Source of the DNA: Streptococcus iniae
GTDB taxonomy: Bacteria; Bacillota; Bacilli; Lactobacillales; Streptococcaceae
Direction: 5' to 3'
DNA: 64,000 bases
Assembly (NCBI RefSeq): GCF_030732225.1
Contig: NZ_CP132230.1
Span: 1,764,001 to 1,828,000, forward strand
The notes beneath the pieces were generated by a model. It was not told the origin of the DNA. It saw nothing but the letters and a program-made list of their open reading frames with translations, and did not search any database. This document shows positions 37,602 to 48,262 of this stretch, one piece after another. Within the stretch, counting starts at the first letter, position 1; every line of letters begins with the position of its first letter. The position numbers were made by a program, and so were the translations under genes.

Positions 37602-40424
37602 TTATAATTTTTCTTTTAGGTATTGTCCGGTATAACTTTCTGGGACCGCTGCGATTTCTTCTGGTGTGCCGGTGGCAATGATTTGTCCGCCGCCGATTCC
37701 CCCTTCTGGTCCTAAATCAATGATGTGGTCAGCTGATTTAATCACATCTAAGTTATGTTCAATAACTAAAACAGTGTTGCCATCATCAACAAAACGCTCT
37801 AAGACAGTAAGCAGCCGCGCAATGTCATCTGTATGTAAGCCAGTAGTTGGTTCATCAAGAATATAAAGGCTCTTACCAGTTGAACGTTTATGCAGTTCAC
37901 TGGCTAACTTCATCCGTTGTGCTTCTCCACCAGATAAAGTCGTTGCAGGTTGTCCAAGGGTGACATAACCTAGACCAACATCTTTAATGGTTTGAATCTT
38001 ACGTGCAATCTTAGGAATTGCCGCAAAGAACTCAACTGCATCATCAACTGTCATGTCTAAAATTTGAGCAATGTTTTTTTCCTTATAGTGAACTTCAAGT
38101 GTCTCAGAATTATACCTGTGACCATGACAGACTTCACATGGAACATAAACGTCTGGTAAAAAGTGCATCTCAATTTTGATAATACCATCACCAGAGCAAG
38201 CTTCACAACGCCCCCCTTTGACATTAAAGGAGAAGCGCCCTTTTTTATAACCACGAATTTTGGCTTCATTGGTCTGAGCAAACAGGTCCCTAATATCATC
38301 AAAAACACCCGTATAGGTTGCTGGGTTTGACCTTGGTGTGCGTCCTATCGGGCTTTGATCAATGTCAATAAGACGTTCAATATGCTCAATACCGGTTACT
38401 GTCTTGTGTTTACCTGGCTTTTCAGAATTACGATTTAGCTTTTGAGCTACTGCTTTTTTCAAAATGCTATTAATCAAGGTGGATTTCCCTGAACCAGATA
38501 CACCGGTAACGGCAATGAATTTTCCCAGTGGGAAACGAACATCTAGATTCTGTAAGTTGTTTTCACGGGCACCCTGTATTTCAATAAAACGACCATTTCC
38601 CACGCGACGTTCCAGCGGTAAGGGGATTGATTTTTTGCCAGACAAATACTGTCCTGTAATGGACTTTTTATTTTTAGCCACTTGTTTAGGAGTCCCCGAT
38701 GCAATGATCTGGCCACCAAATGCGCCTGCGCCCGGACCAACATCAATCAGCCAATCCGCCTGCATCATAGTATCTTCATCATGTTCAACAACAATCAAGG
38801 TATTGCCCAAATCTCGCATCTTTTTAAGGCTTTCAATGAGCCTGTCATTATCCCTTTGGTGCAAACCAATTGAAGGTTCATCAAGAATGTAGAGTACACC
38901 CGATAAATTAGAGCCAATTTGCGTTGCTAGTCGAATCCGTTGGCTCTCACCACCAGAAAGAGTCCCCGAAGAACGAGAGAGGGTCAAATAGTTGAGTCCA
39001 ACATTATTCAAGAATGTCAAGCGATCATGAATTTCTTTAAGAATGGGTTTAGCAATGGTTGCTTCATTTGGACTCAATGTTAAGTTTTCCAAATGGTTTA
39101 AATGATCAGAAATTGATAACTCTGATAATTGACCAATATGAGGCGCCTGTTCACCTCCTACATGAACACATAAAGCTTGGTCATTAAGGCGATAGCCATG
39201 ACAAGTGTTACATGTTAGCTCATTCATGTAGGTGCGCATAACATTTCGTGTGTAATCACTATTAGTTTCATGGTAGCGACGATTGATATTTGTAACAACA
39301 CCTTCAAAGACAATATCAATATTGCGTTCGCCGCCAAAATCATTGACATAATGAAAATGGAATTCTCGATCACCAGAACCATACAAGACCAACTGCTTCT
39401 CATCTTCTGACAAATCTTCATAAGGTTTATCCATATCCACACCAAAGGCCTCCATGGCCTGTTCTAACATGGATGGGTAATAATTAGATGAAATAGGATT
39501 CCAAGGTGCCAACGCCCCTTCTCTCAAACTTTTACTTGGATCTGGAATAACCAAGTCCATATCAACTTCCAACTTAATCCCTAAACCATCACAAGTTGAG
39601 CAAGACCCAAAAGGAGCATTAAATGAAAAAAGACGGGGTTCTAATTCCGGCACAGTAAAGCCACAAACCGGACAAGAATAATGTTCCGAAAAGAGCAACT
39701 CATTGCCATCCATAGTGTCAATGATTAAATAACCATCACCTAACCTTAAAGCAGCTTCAATGGAGTCAAAAAGACGACTTCTGATGCCATCTTTATTGAC
39801 CAAACGGTCAATTACCACTTCAATATCATGCATCTTGCTTTTTGATAATTCTGGGACTTCTGACACATCATAAATCTCACCGTCAACGCGAACACGAACA
39901 TAACCATCTTTTTGAATTTTTTCAAAAATGGTTTTTTGTTGCCCTTTTTTTCGGCGAACAATAGGAGCTAAAATTTGCATGCGACTACGTTCTGGCAAAT
40001 CCAAAACCTGCTCCACAATCTGCTCAACCGATGAGGCCGTAATAGCCCCATGACCATTAATACAGTAAGGCGTCCCAACACGAGCATAAAGCAACCTCAA
40101 ATAGTCGTTGATTTCTGTAACTGTCCCAACGGTCGAACGTGGATTTTTACTGGTTGTTTTTTGGTCTATAGAAATTGCTGGGCTAAGGCCATCAATAGAA
40201 TCCACATCAGGTTTTTCCATGTTCCCTAAAAATTGCCTTGCATAAGCAGAAAGACTCTCTACATAGCGCCGTTGCCCTTCGGCATAAATCGTATCGAAGG
40301 CCAGACTTGATTTTCCTGATCCTGACAACCCTGTCACAACAACTAACTTGTCGCGAGGAATCTCAACATCAATATTTTTTAAATTGTGAGCACGCGCTCC
40401 ACGAATAATAAGTTTATCTTGCAT
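37602..40424 (-). CDS. uvrA: Excinuclease ABC subunit A
   Basis: 940 residues, damage-recognition ATPase of nucleotide excision repair. Two ABC modules: [14 protein letters not shown] near residue 31 and [13 protein letters not shown] near 640. Zinc fingers: CPVCGF...CSTCDG in the first half and CEACSGDG...CEVCHG in the second. Two signatures, [12 protein letters not shown] and [12 protein letters not shown]. It is divergent from corA. Confidence 0.97.
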   Translation of the reverse strand: MQDKLIIRGARAHNLKNIDVEIPRDKLVVVTGLSGSGKSSLAFDTIYAEGQRRYVESLSAYARQFLGNMEKPDVDSIDGLSPAISIDQKTTSKNPRSTVGTVTEINDYLRLLYARVGTPYCINGHGAITASSVEQIVEQVLDLPERSRMQILAPIVRRKKGQQKTIFEKIQKDGYVRVRVDGEIYDVSEVPELSKSKMHDIEVVIDRLVNKDGIRSRLFDSIEAALRLGDGYLIIDTMDGNELLFSEHYSCPVCGFTVPELEPRLFSFNAPFGSCSTCDGLGIKLEVDMDLVIPDPSKSLREGALAPWNPISSNYYPSMLEQAMEAFGVDMDKPYEDLSEDEKQLVLYGSGDREFHFHYVNDFGGERNIDIVFEGVVTNINRRYHETNSDYTRNVMRTYMNELTCNTCHGYRLNDQALCVHVGGEQAPHIGQLSELSISDHLNHLENLTLSPNEATIAKPILKEIHDRLTFLNNVGLNYLTLSRSSGTLSGGESQRIRLATQIGSNLSGVLYILDEPSIGLHQRDNDRLIESLKKMRDLGNTLIVVEHDEDTMMQADWLIDVGPGAGAFGGQIIASGTPKQVAKNKKSITGQYLSGKKSIPLPLERRVGNGRFIEIQGARENNLQNLDVRFPLGKFIAVTGVSGSGKSTLINSILKKAVAQKLNRNSEKPGKHKTVTGIEHIERLIDIDQSPIGRTPRSNPATYTGVFDDIRDLFAQTNEAKIRGYKKGRFSFNVKGGRCEACSGDGIIKIEMHFLPDVYVPCEVCHGHRYNSETLEVHYKEKNIAQILDMTVDDAVEFFAAIPKIARKIQTIKDVGLGYVTLGQPATTLSGGEAQRMKLASELHKRSTGKSLYILDEPTTGLHTDDIARLLTVLERFVDDGNTVLVIEHNLDVIKSADHIIDLGPEGGIGGGQIIATGTPEEIAAVPESYTGQYLKEKL

Positions 40425-40662
40425 AATCTCTTTAAGTGTCTGTTTCCCTTTCGAATGACATTTCTTTTATTATAGCAAATTTTCTAATAATCAGTTGTCC
40501 CAAAGTTCGCCATTTTATAGTATAATAGTCTAGTATGTAATGAGACAGATAAGTGAATAATCTCAAAAGGGTTGAAAATAGCCATTTCACCCTTTTACAA
40601 TGCGATTTAAATACTTTCTTTTCATCCAACACACGCAAATAAGGTCAAAAGGAGGGCTTGTC

Positions 40663-41607
40663 ATGAAACAAATGTTTCTTTCATCAGCAATTGAATTCAA
40701 AGAAATTGAAAGATTCGAGCCAGGGGCTTGGATAAAACTGGTAAACCCTTCCCAGGAAGAGTCAATGGAAGTTGCTGATCAGTTTAACATTGACGTCTCT
40801 GACTTACGCGCCCCTTTGGATATTGAAGAAACATCCCGTGTCGCTGTTGAAGATGACTACACACTCATTATTGTCGACGTTCCAACCTACGAGGAAAGAA
40901 ATAACAAAAGCTATTATGTGACGGTACCTTTGGGTATTATCGTGACCGAAAATGCCGTTATTACAACTTCCTTACACGATTTAACACTTTTTAATCATTT
41001 TCATGACCGCAGGGTTAAGAACTTCTTCACCTTTATGAAGACCCGTTTTGTCTTTCAACTGCTTTATCGTAACGCGGAGCTTTTTCTAACAGCCTTAAGA
41101 ACTATTGACCGTCAAAGCAATCGTTTGGAAGCGCAACTTGAAGCAGCAACTCGAAATGAAGAGCTAATTGACATGATGGAACTGGAAAAATCTATTGTCT
41201 ACCTGAAAGCCTCTTTGAAATTCAATGAACGCATTGTTAAAAAATTATCTAGCAGTACAAGTTCTCTTAAGAAATATATTGAAGACGAAGACTTACTGGA
41301 AGACACTCTGATTGAAACCCAACAGGCCATTGAGATGGCTGGCATTTATGAAAATGTCTTGAATGCCATGACAGAAACAACTGCCTCAATCATTAACAAC
41401 AATCAGAATACAATCATGAAAACCTTGGCCTTAATGACCATGGCTCTAGATATTCCTACTGTTATCTTTTCTGCCTATGGCATGAACTTTAAAAATAACA
41501 CCATGCCTTTCAATGGACACGATAATGCATTTTGGTTGATTGTTGCTTTTGCTGCAATAGGCTCGTCCGCAGTCGTTGTTTATTTCTTTAGAAAGAAATG
41601 GTTTTAA
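40663..41607 (+). CDS. corA: Magnesium transporter CorA family protein
   Basis: 314 residues from the ATG at 40663, fixed by AAAAGGAGG at 40647-40654; the frame runs 63 bases further up without a site. Long cytoplasmic alpha/beta part with a coiled region, then two C-terminal helices; the first ends in YGMNF, the Gly-Met-Asn filter of CorA channels. A TATAAT at 40521-40526 may drive it. No clear terminator follows. Confidence 0.92.
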   Translation: MKQMFLSSAIEFKEIERFEPGAWIKLVNPSQEESMEVADQFNIDVSDLRAPLDIEETSRVAVEDDYTLIIVDVPTYEERNNKSYYVTVPLGIIVTENAVITTSLHDLTLFNHFHDRRVKNFFTFMKTRFVFQLLYRNAELFLTALRTIDRQSNRLEAQLEAATRNEELIDMMELEKSIVYLKASLKFNERIVKKLSSSTSSLKKYIEDEDLLEDTLIETQQAIEMAGIYENVLNAMTETTASIINNNQNTIMKTLALMTMALDIPTVIFSAYGMNFKNNTMPFNGHDNAFWLIVAFAAIGSSAVVVYFFRKKWF

Positions 41608-41785
41608 TGGCGTATTTTTGATGCAACTAAAGCAACAGCGCCAGTACTTGTAACAGGTTGTAATAGTGTCTAAGATACCTGAACCAAGTTGTTTTTGTTT
41701 GACCATACCCATTTATCTGGTGATGTCATCACCCACTAGATAGAGGGACGAAACAATAGTATAATTGAAAAATAAAGGAGATATG

Positions 41786-42454
41786 ATGGATTTTCAAAAT
41801 CTTACTAAGAAAAACCAAGAATTTATTCACATTGCTACTAATCGTTTGATTGAAGACGGTAAATCTGATCAAGAGATTAAAGAGATTTTAGAGGAAACTG
41901 TCCCTACCATTCTTGAAAAACAAAGACAAGGTATTCCTGCTAGGTCTTTTCTTGGGGCTCCTACTGCTTGGGCTGCTTCTTTTTCTCCAAAAACTATTGG
42001 AAAAAACGGTAATAAAGCATTCAAAGAAAAAAATACCAATCCTTGGTTGATGTGGTTAGATACGTCACTACTCTTCATTGGAATGGTTTCTCTTCTTCAA
42101 GGAATGTTACTCTTTTACAATTCTAAAACTGCAGTATCTGGTTTAACAGCACTCTTGGCACTTGGTTTTGGTGGCGGTGCTTCTATGTATGCAACATACT
42201 ACTTTATTTACCGTCATGTCGGTAAAGCCAAAAGCCAACGTCCAAGTTGGTTTAAAATCATTGCTGCCTTAACACTTGTCATGCTTTCTTGGATTGGACT
42301 ATATACTGGTGCAGCTTTGCTACCACAAGCACTAAACCCACAATTACCAGCCTTTGCACTTGTTGTTCTAGGAGCAATTGCTTTTGGTAGTCGCTACCTC
42401 CTTCAACGAAAATACAATATTCAAAGTGCTATGTCTGCACAACAACACTCTTAA
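41786..42454 (+). CDS. DUF1129 family membrane protein
   Basis: 222 residues. A soluble N-terminal helical region of about 90 residues (LTKKNQEFIHIATNRLIEDG) is followed by four membrane helices. The function of DUF1129 is unknown. AAAGGAG at 41774-41780 and the tandem ATGATG place the start at the second ATG. It stands alone, with hairpin terminators after it. Confidence 0.82.
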   Translation: MDFQNLTKKNQEFIHIATNRLIEDGKSDQEIKEILEETVPTILEKQRQGIPARSFLGAPTAWAASFSPKTIGKNGNKAFKEKNTNPWLMWLDTSLLFIGMVSLLQGMLLFYNSKTAVSGLTALLALGFGGGASMYATYYFIYRHVGKAKSQRPSWFKIIAALTLVMLSWIGLYTGAALLPQALNPQLPAFALVVLGAIAFGSRYLLQRKYNIQSAMSAQQHS

Positions 42455-42480
42455 AAAGCTCGATTGTCTTCGAGCTTTTT
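42454..42480 (+). terminator. Terminator after the DUF1129 gene
   Basis: AAAAAGCTCGA pairs with TCGAGCTTTTT, short loop. Confidence 0.85.
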
Positions 42481-42495
42481 CATTAGTCTATTTTC

Positions 42496-42547
42496 AAAAA
42501 GAATCACAGTAGCTTAAAACAAAATGTTTTCTACTGTGATTCTTTTT
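42496..42547. terminator. Very strong terminator after the histidine-triad gene
   Basis: A perfect 17-bp stem: AAAAAGAATCACAGTAG (42496-42512) with CTACTGTGATTCTTTTT (42531-42547). It works in either direction between convergent genes. Confidence 0.88.
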
Positions 42548-42581
42548 CCTTAGGAGGCTTTATTACGGTTTGTAGGCGATG

Positions 42582-44963
42582 CTATACTTCACCTTGATTG
42601 ATAATATCATAGGTAACCGTTTTTCCATTTGAAGTGAAGCTTATAGTTTTCGCTCCAAAGGACATTTGATCCATACCTACTCCATATTTTATTGATAAGT
42701 CTACAATACGCTTTTGAAGAAGGTCCTTAGTAAGCCCATATTGCTTTGCTAAGTTCTCTAATTTCATGTCATAGGGATCTTCTTCATCAACTTCTTCGTC
42801 ATCGACTTCATCAGCGTCTTCTTTGGGCTGTAATGGTTTTTCAGTGGCAGTCTCTGAAGCTTCTTCTGATTCATCCATATCCTCTTCGTCATCACCTTCT
42901 GCATCAATAGGTTTAGGAAGTGCATTACCTGTTCTCAACGTATAAATAATAGCGTCATTAACATTAACTTTACTTAACAAAACAGAAGGTTTATCTGGAA
43001 CACTAACAATATCACCAATAACCATCAGTTTTGTTCTTGGTACTTTATATTGACGTGCAATATAGTCCAGTTTCTCGTCATTTGGATTTTTAACTGCAAG
43101 GTCTTTTGAAAAATCAATCTCTTGATAATCTAAAGGAAGTTTAATACTATTGAGCGCCACTTTCTTAGTAGAACCATCTTTAGCATAAATAATCAAGTCT
43201 GGACCTGAGCGAATGATATCATTTGTTTGATAGTCTTGTTTTGCTTTTCCCATCTTCAACTGCATGATAATCGTCTTATAGTCATCAGCATCTTCAAATT
43301 TATCCACACTTAATTTGCTTGGAATGTCTTTTAATTCTGCTGTATGTGTATGATTGCCATGTGGAATAATCACCTTATCGCCGGTAATTTTAAAGTTATC
43401 CACAGGAACATTGTTTTGAAGAGAAAGGAATTGTAGTTTTTGAGCAATCTCTTCTTTAGTGAAATGGCCTTCATCAACCTTGACAATTTTACTATCTTTG
43501 GCATTAATAGCATCTTGAACTTGTTTGAGTTCACTATCTTCTAATTCACTATAAGGAATATAATGTTCATGCCCTTCATGATCTGCAATAATACCATCTT
43601 CATCGTAAGATTTAATGGAAGCTACTGAAAAAACATAGCCGTCATCTGTCGTATAGGTTTTACCATCATTGCCTTGTTTTGTTTTTTTAATAGAAGCATC
43701 TAAAAGATTGATTTTTTCAGCTGGTTTCTGAGGTTTTGTATCGATTGGCAATGGATTTGCTGGCTTCTCAGGTGTTTTGAGGCCTAATAATTGATCTGCT
43801 GTCGCCTTGTCCAACTGACTTTGACCTGATAAATGCATTCTAGCAAGATAAATCTCAAGTGGAGATAATTGATGTTCAGCTACCACATGCCAGTGATTGC
43901 CATGTGGAATAACATAGCCTCGGCTTGTTAATTTTGTCACTTGATTTGGATCAAAAACAAGACCATCACCTTCACGATGCCTCTTAGAATCTGGTTGCTC
44001 ATAAAGTTTCTTCAAAAGATAGTCATAAGAAACTTTATTTTTATCCAACTGGACATCCGGAATATTGGGGTGACTTGGGTAATCAATCGGATAATAAGGG
44101 GCTGGAAGTGGTGCGTTAGGGAGTGTTGGATAAGTCACCACTTTACCTGGCTGATTGCCATTTTGATTAGACCAAGTTCCACCAGTATTAACATGAATAG
44201 GACTTGTAGCTTTACCTGATTTAGATAACCAAACTGCCTGAGCAGCAGCTAGCTCACCTGCCGACAATTCTGATTTTGGAATATAGTGAAAATGGTTCCC
44301 ATGAGGGACAATATAGGCATCTCCTGTATCTTCAATAACATCATTAGGATTAAAGATATAACCATCATCAGTTGTATACCGCCCTTCTTTTTTGGCAGCA
44401 TTAATTTCTTGAACAGTGGCACCGCCATGAGCAGAGTAAGATTTCCCTTGTCTAGAAGCTTTAGCTTCCTTTGCTCCTTTTGCAGATTGTTCTGCAATTT
44501 GTTTTTTTGTTCTTAGGTTTGTTTTTTTACTACCCTCTTTTAAATAAAGGTAATAGTTCCCATCTACTTTAATAATATGCCCATCTTTGACATCATTAAC
44601 AATATCCGATTTTTTCAAGACATAGTTTGGATCTTTCATTAGCAGTTCTTCGCTAATTAAAGCATCGTATGGCACTTTCCCATTATAATAATGATAATGA
44701 TCACCATGGGAGGTCACATAACCTTTGTCTGAAATTTTAACAACGATTTGTTCAGCAGAAATCCCTTCTTCTCTACTAATATCATCTGGATTTTTTTCTG
44801 ATGATAGTTGTTTTTTATGCACCTTAGAAGGCTTACTAGCATCAATATAAGCAATGCTATTTGCATTAGCTTTTTCTGCTTGGTAACGTCCTAATTCATA
44901 ACCACATGCACTAAAAACCAAAGCAATAGCAGCACCTGCTCCAATAAGTTTTTTGTGTTTCAT
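42582..44963 (-). CDS. Pneumococcal-type histidine triad lipoprotein
   Basis: 793 residues from the ATG at 44963 (AGGAGGAGGAC upstream). A type II signal peptide ends FSAC (Cys20). Five HxxHxH zinc motifs are visible in order: HGDHYHYY, HGNHFHYI, HGNHWHVV, HEGHEHYI, HGNHTHTA. A strongly acidic Glu/Asp segment lies near residues 660-730. Pht/Htp proteins bind zinc, aid zinc delivery to AdcAII-type lipoproteins, and bind complement regulators. Regulation by zinc through AdcR is indicated by the operator in its promoter. No lmb/adcAII partner is adjacent here. Confidence 0.93.
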   Translation of the reverse strand: MKHKKLIGAGAAIALVFSACGYELGRYQAEKANANSIAYIDASKPSKVHKKQLSSEKNPDDISREEGISAEQIVVKISDKGYVTSHGDHYHYYNGKVPYDALISEELLMKDPNYVLKKSDIVNDVKDGHIIKVDGNYYLYLKEGSKKTNLRTKKQIAEQSAKGAKEAKASRQGKSYSAHGGATVQEINAAKKEGRYTTDDGYIFNPNDVIEDTGDAYIVPHGNHFHYIPKSELSAGELAAAQAVWLSKSGKATSPIHVNTGGTWSNQNGNQPGKVVTYPTLPNAPLPAPYYPIDYPSHPNIPDVQLDKNKVSYDYLLKKLYEQPDSKRHREGDGLVFDPNQVTKLTSRGYVIPHGNHWHVVAEHQLSPLEIYLARMHLSGQSQLDKATADQLLGLKTPEKPANPLPIDTKPQKPAEKINLLDASIKKTKQGNDGKTYTTDDGYVFSVASIKSYDEDGIIADHEGHEHYIPYSELEDSELKQVQDAINAKDSKIVKVDEGHFTKEEIAQKLQFLSLQNNVPVDNFKITGDKVIIPHGNHTHTAELKDIPSKLSVDKFEDADDYKTIIMQLKMGKAKQDYQTNDIIRSGPDLIIYAKDGSTKKVALNSIKLPLDYQEIDFSKDLAVKNPNDEKLDYIARQYKVPRTKLMVIGDIVSVPDKPSVLLSKVNVNDAIIYTLRTGNALPKPIDAEGDDEEDMDESEEASETATEKPLQPKEDADEVDDEEVDEEDPYDMKLENLAKQYGLTKDLLQKRIVDLSIKYGVGMDQMSFGAKTISFTSNGKTVTYDIINQGEV

Positions 44964-45135
44964 GTCCTCCTCCTTTTCTTTGCCCAAAGACAAAACAGCT
45001 AAACATTCTTCTTAACACTTGCCACCAATCCGTCACATAAACGAAACAGTAACTGCCCAGTTTAATTCCCTTTCACTGGCTTAAGATTCATTTTTAAGCT
45101 GGCTATCTTTTATTAAATGAAATCACTTTGTTAAA

Positions 45136-45180
45136 TATACTTAACCAGTTAAGTATAAAACTGTGAAAAATTTTTGTCAA
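45136..45180 (-). promoter_or_regulatory. AdcR-type zinc operator overlapping the histidine-triad promoter
   Basis: Consensus TTGACA (45180-45175), 17 bp, TATACT (45157-45152). A perfect inverted repeat with ten-base arms (TATACTTAAC / GTTAAGTATA, centre CA, 45136-45157) contains TTAACCAGTTAA, an exact AdcR-box match, and covers the -10. The untranslated leader is about 180 bases. Confidence 0.85.
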
Positions 45181-45248
45181 GAAAAAAAAGTAAAAAGCTT
45201 TAATGATTTTCTAAAACCACATCAAAATTCTAACAATTCTTATTGTTT

Positions 45249-45539
45249 TTAAAGCAATGCAAGTATGAAAATGATATGAAGTATTCCTCTGAAAACATGA
45301 TGACTCAGATGCACCTTTTCACCACTGCTAACTCTAGCTAAATAAAGCAGAATCGGAATCACAATTAATATGAGGGCTAAAAGTAGCTTAACAAACCTTA
45401 GTTTTGAAAACAAAAAAATAAGTGATAGGAGAAAAAACAGGGCAAAAACAAGCAACTTGGTCTTTTGATAAGGCCCATTTTTTTCAACAAAAGCTGCTAA
45501 ACATAGAATCAAACTGTAAAGACACAAAATATAAACCAT
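45249..45539 (-). CDS. Small hydrophobic membrane protein, unknown
   Basis: 96 residues, mostly hydrophobic, with three to four membrane helices and a short charged loop (RVSSGEKVHLSHH). I do not recognise the family. AGAGGTGAAAAA precedes tandem GTG-ATG starts; either is possible (GTG at 45542). It is divergent from the LTA-synthase-like gene and upstream of the zinc-regulated lipoprotein promoter. Nothing else is seen in 44994-45248 beyond that promoter and leader. Confidence 0.65.
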   Translation of the reverse strand: MVYILCLYSLILCLAAFVEKNGPYQKTKLLVFALFFLLSLIFLFSKLRFVKLLLALILIVIPILLYLARVSSGEKVHLSHHVFRGILHIIFILALL

Positions 45540-45677
45540 CACTTTTTCACCTCTTTAATTTCAATCATTATAGCACAAAAAGCTTGCAAATGTATTCTTT
45601 AAAAAACAGTTCTTCTTTTACAAATCACAATTGATTATGTTATAATCGAAATTCATTATTTTTGAAAGGATACTGTT

Positions 45678-47798
45678 GTGAAGATTAATTTTGCATTAAA
45701 AAACATTACTTTTAACACACGTCTCAAACTCATCAGTCTGCTTGTCGGTTTTTACTGGCTTAAAACAATCACAGCCTACGCTATTGATTTTGATTTAGGG
45801 ACAAAAGGTTTATTACAATATATTTTACTCATTTTAAACCCACTTGCTATTAGCATCTTTTTATTTAGTCTCTCACTTTATTTCAAAAGAAAAACACTTT
45901 TTCTCTCAACTCTCCTTGTCTTTTATCTTTCTCTAAACATGCTTTTAATTGCTAATATTCTTTATTACAGAGAGTTTTCCGATTTTATCACTTTCAGTAC
46001 CATCTTATCTGCTAGTAAAGTTTCTGCGGGGCTTGGTGACTCTGCACTTCACTTACTTAGGTATTGGGATTTTATCTACATTCTCGATGTCATTGCCATC
46101 CCTATTTTTCTCTTCAAAAACAAAAATAATTTGTCGCAGAATCTAGGACAGCTAAGAAGTCATTTAATGGTTTCTGCGTTAGCTATTATCATTTTTATTT
46201 TAAATGTCACTTTAGCTGAAATAGACCGCCCACAATTGTTAAAACGAGGGTTTTCAAACTCATATATTGTAAGAGGGTTGGGCCTTGGTGTCTTTTTTTC
46301 AAACGATGTCAAAGAAACTTATAAAATAAATAAAATTCGTCAAAACGCTAGCGCTGATCAGCTTGATACTGTTGAACAATTCATTAATCAACATCACATT
46401 GCGCCAAATCCAGATTATTTCGGCATTGCCAAGGGCAGAAATGTCATTACCATACATTTAGAGAGTTTTCAGCAATTTCTAATAGATTTCCATTTAGAAG
46501 ATGACAAGGGGCAAAAACATGAAGTATCACCCTTTCTCAATTCCCTATACCATCATCCAGACACCCTGGCCTTTTCAAATGTTTTCCACCAAGTTAAAGC
46601 TGGCAAATCATCAGATTCTGAATTGCTTATGGAAACCTCTTTATTCGGTTTAAACCAGGGAGCCTTCTTCGTTAAATATGGAGCTAGCAATACACAGAAT
46701 GCCTTACCGCATATTCTCTCTAAAAAAGAAGGGTATACAACTGCTGCTTTCCATGGCAATGATGGTGCATTTTGGAATCGCAACAACACTTACAAACAAT
46801 TGGGGTATCAATACTGGTTTGACCAATCTTATCTGTCAAAACCAACAGAAGAAAATTCTTTTCAATATGGCTTAAATGACAAAGTACTATTTGCAGACTC
46901 AATCCAATACCTGGAAAGGCTTCAACAGCCATTTTACACCAAATACATCACTGCAACTAACCACTACCCCTATCAGCATTTAAGTGGTAAGGAATCAGGA
47001 TTCCCTCATGCAAAGACAAAAGATCAAACCATCAATGCCTACTTTAGTACCGTCAACTATTTAGATACTTCCATCAAACTCTTTTTTGATTATCTAAGAG
47101 ATTCAGGACTTCTTGAAAATTCTATTATTGTTTTATACGGCGATCATTATGGCATATCCCATTCACGCAATCCTGAGCTTGCTGAACTTCTAGGCAAGGA
47201 TAAAGAAGAATGGACAAGCTACGATAACGCCATGCTCCAAAGAGTTCCTTACATGGTTCATATCCCAGGAAGTCAAAAAGGGGGAATAATCGATACTTTT
47301 GGAGGTCTCATTGATTCTGCTCCAACAGTGCAACACCTCCTAGGTTTGGACACTCAAACACACATTCAGTTAGGGCAAGACCTGCTGGCTTCTAACAGAA
47401 GTCAGGTAGTCACCTTAAGAACAAATGGCACTTTTATCACACCTCTTGTCACGAGTTATGGCGGAAAACTCTACGAAACAAAAACTGGTCATGACATCAA
47501 TGAATTTGAAAACCCCTACTTCTTGGAGATTGAACAGGCCAAACAGCTAAGTGCTGAACGCCTTAACATAAGTGATCAGATACAAATCAATGACCTTCTT
47601 CGTTTCTATACTAAACATAACTTAGAAGCTCTTGAGCCCGATAAGATTTCTTACCTCAAAGCCTTTGATCGCCTAAAAGAAATTGAGGCAAAGGCCGGTG
47701 ATGCATCAACAAGTTTATACCATCAAAAACAAGGAAGCACTAGAGAACTCTTTAAAGACATAACCTTTCAAGATAAGCTGACAGCTCATTTGCAATAA
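45678..47798 (+). CDS. LTA synthase family glycerol-phosphate transferase (LtaS-like)
   Basis: 706 residues starting at GTG with AAAGGAT upstream. Five membrane helices (to about residue 205), then an extracellular sulfatase-fold domain. Metal and active-site landmarks: HLESFQ (Glu261), AGKSSDSE (position 311 is Ser where S. aureus LtaS has its nucleophile Thr), and VLYGDHYGIS. It should transfer glycerol-phosphate from phosphatidylglycerol to build lipoteichoic acid or a primer. Longer than S. aureus LtaS, with a C-terminal extension after residue 600. Single gene with terminator. Confidence 0.85.
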   Translation: MKINFALKNITFNTRLKLISLLVGFYWLKTITAYAIDFDLGTKGLLQYILLILNPLAISIFLFSLSLYFKRKTLFLSTLLVFYLSLNMLLIANILYYREFSDFITFSTILSASKVSAGLGDSALHLLRYWDFIYILDVIAIPIFLFKNKNNLSQNLGQLRSHLMVSALAIIIFILNVTLAEIDRPQLLKRGFSNSYIVRGLGLGVFFSNDVKETYKINKIRQNASADQLDTVEQFINQHHIAPNPDYFGIAKGRNVITIHLESFQQFLIDFHLEDDKGQKHEVSPFLNSLYHHPDTLAFSNVFHQVKAGKSSDSELLMETSLFGLNQGAFFVKYGASNTQNALPHILSKKEGYTTAAFHGNDGAFWNRNNTYKQLGYQYWFDQSYLSKPTEENSFQYGLNDKVLFADSIQYLERLQQPFYTKYITATNHYPYQHLSGKESGFPHAKTKDQTINAYFSTVNYLDTSIKLFFDYLRDSGLLENSIIVLYGDHYGISHSRNPELAELLGKDKEEWTSYDNAMLQRVPYMVHIPGSQKGGIIDTFGGLIDSAPTVQHLLGLDTQTHIQLGQDLLASNRSQVVTLRTNGTFITPLVTSYGGKLYETKTGHDINEFENPYFLEIEQAKQLSAERLNISDQIQINDLLRFYTKHNLEALEPDKISYLKAFDRLKEIEAKAGDASTSLYHQKQGSTRELFKDITFQDKLTAHLQ

Positions 47799-47828
47799 AG
47801 AAGTTTACCTCATATTATTAGTCTGACT

Positions 47829-47874
47829 AAAAAGACGCTAGCGTCCCAACAAGGATACTGGCGTCTTTTTTTCC
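47829..47874 (+). terminator. Terminator after the LtaS-like gene
   Basis: AAAAAGACGC pairs with GCGTCTTTTT through an interrupted inner stem, followed by TTTTCC. Confidence 0.8.
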
Positions 47875-47930
47875 ATATCATTACCCCAAAAAAGAGTGCT
47901 AGCAACTCTCTCCCACTTCTAGAAGTAACG

Positions 47931-47957
47931 AAAAAACAGCCCCCAGTGGGCTGTTTT
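47931..47957 (-). terminator. Terminator of rpsF-ssb-rpsR
   Basis: AAAACAGCCC pairs with GGGCTGTTTT, short loop, poly-T on the minus strand. Confidence 0.88.
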
Positions 47958-47958
47958 A

Positions 47959-48198
47959 TTAATCTTCGTTTACGTAAGGCATAAGTGCCATAACGCGAGC
48001 ACGTTTAATTGCTGTTGTTACTTTACGTTGGTTTTTAGCTGAAGTTCCTGTTACACGACGTGGAAGAATTTTTCCACGTTCTGAAACGAAACGGCTTAAA
48101 AGTTCAGTATCTTTGTAATCAACATATTCAATTTTATTAGCTGCGATGAAGTCAACTTTTTTACGGCGTTTGAATCCGCCACGACGTTGTTGAGCCAT
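47959..48198 (-). CDS. rpsR: 30S ribosomal protein S18
   Basis: 79 residues, basic, with [23 protein letters not shown] and [24 protein letters not shown], the invariant S18 core that pairs with S6 on 16S rRNA. Last gene of the rpsF-ssb-rpsR operon. AAAGGAG precedes the ATG. Confidence 0.98.
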
Positions 48199-48262
48199 GT
48201 TATTTCTCCTTTATATTATACTCTTGAACTCTAGCAGAGTTCTTTCATTCAAACCCACTCTA

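Noticed and set aside
38464..38892. 142-codon plus-strand ORF inside uvrA
   Set aside because: Antisense shadow of a highly conserved gene; no ribosome site.
42582..44963. Histidine-triad repeats as a DNA repeat or CRISPR-like array
   Set aside because: Spacing is irregular and repeats are at protein level only; no CRISPR array was found anywhere in the window.
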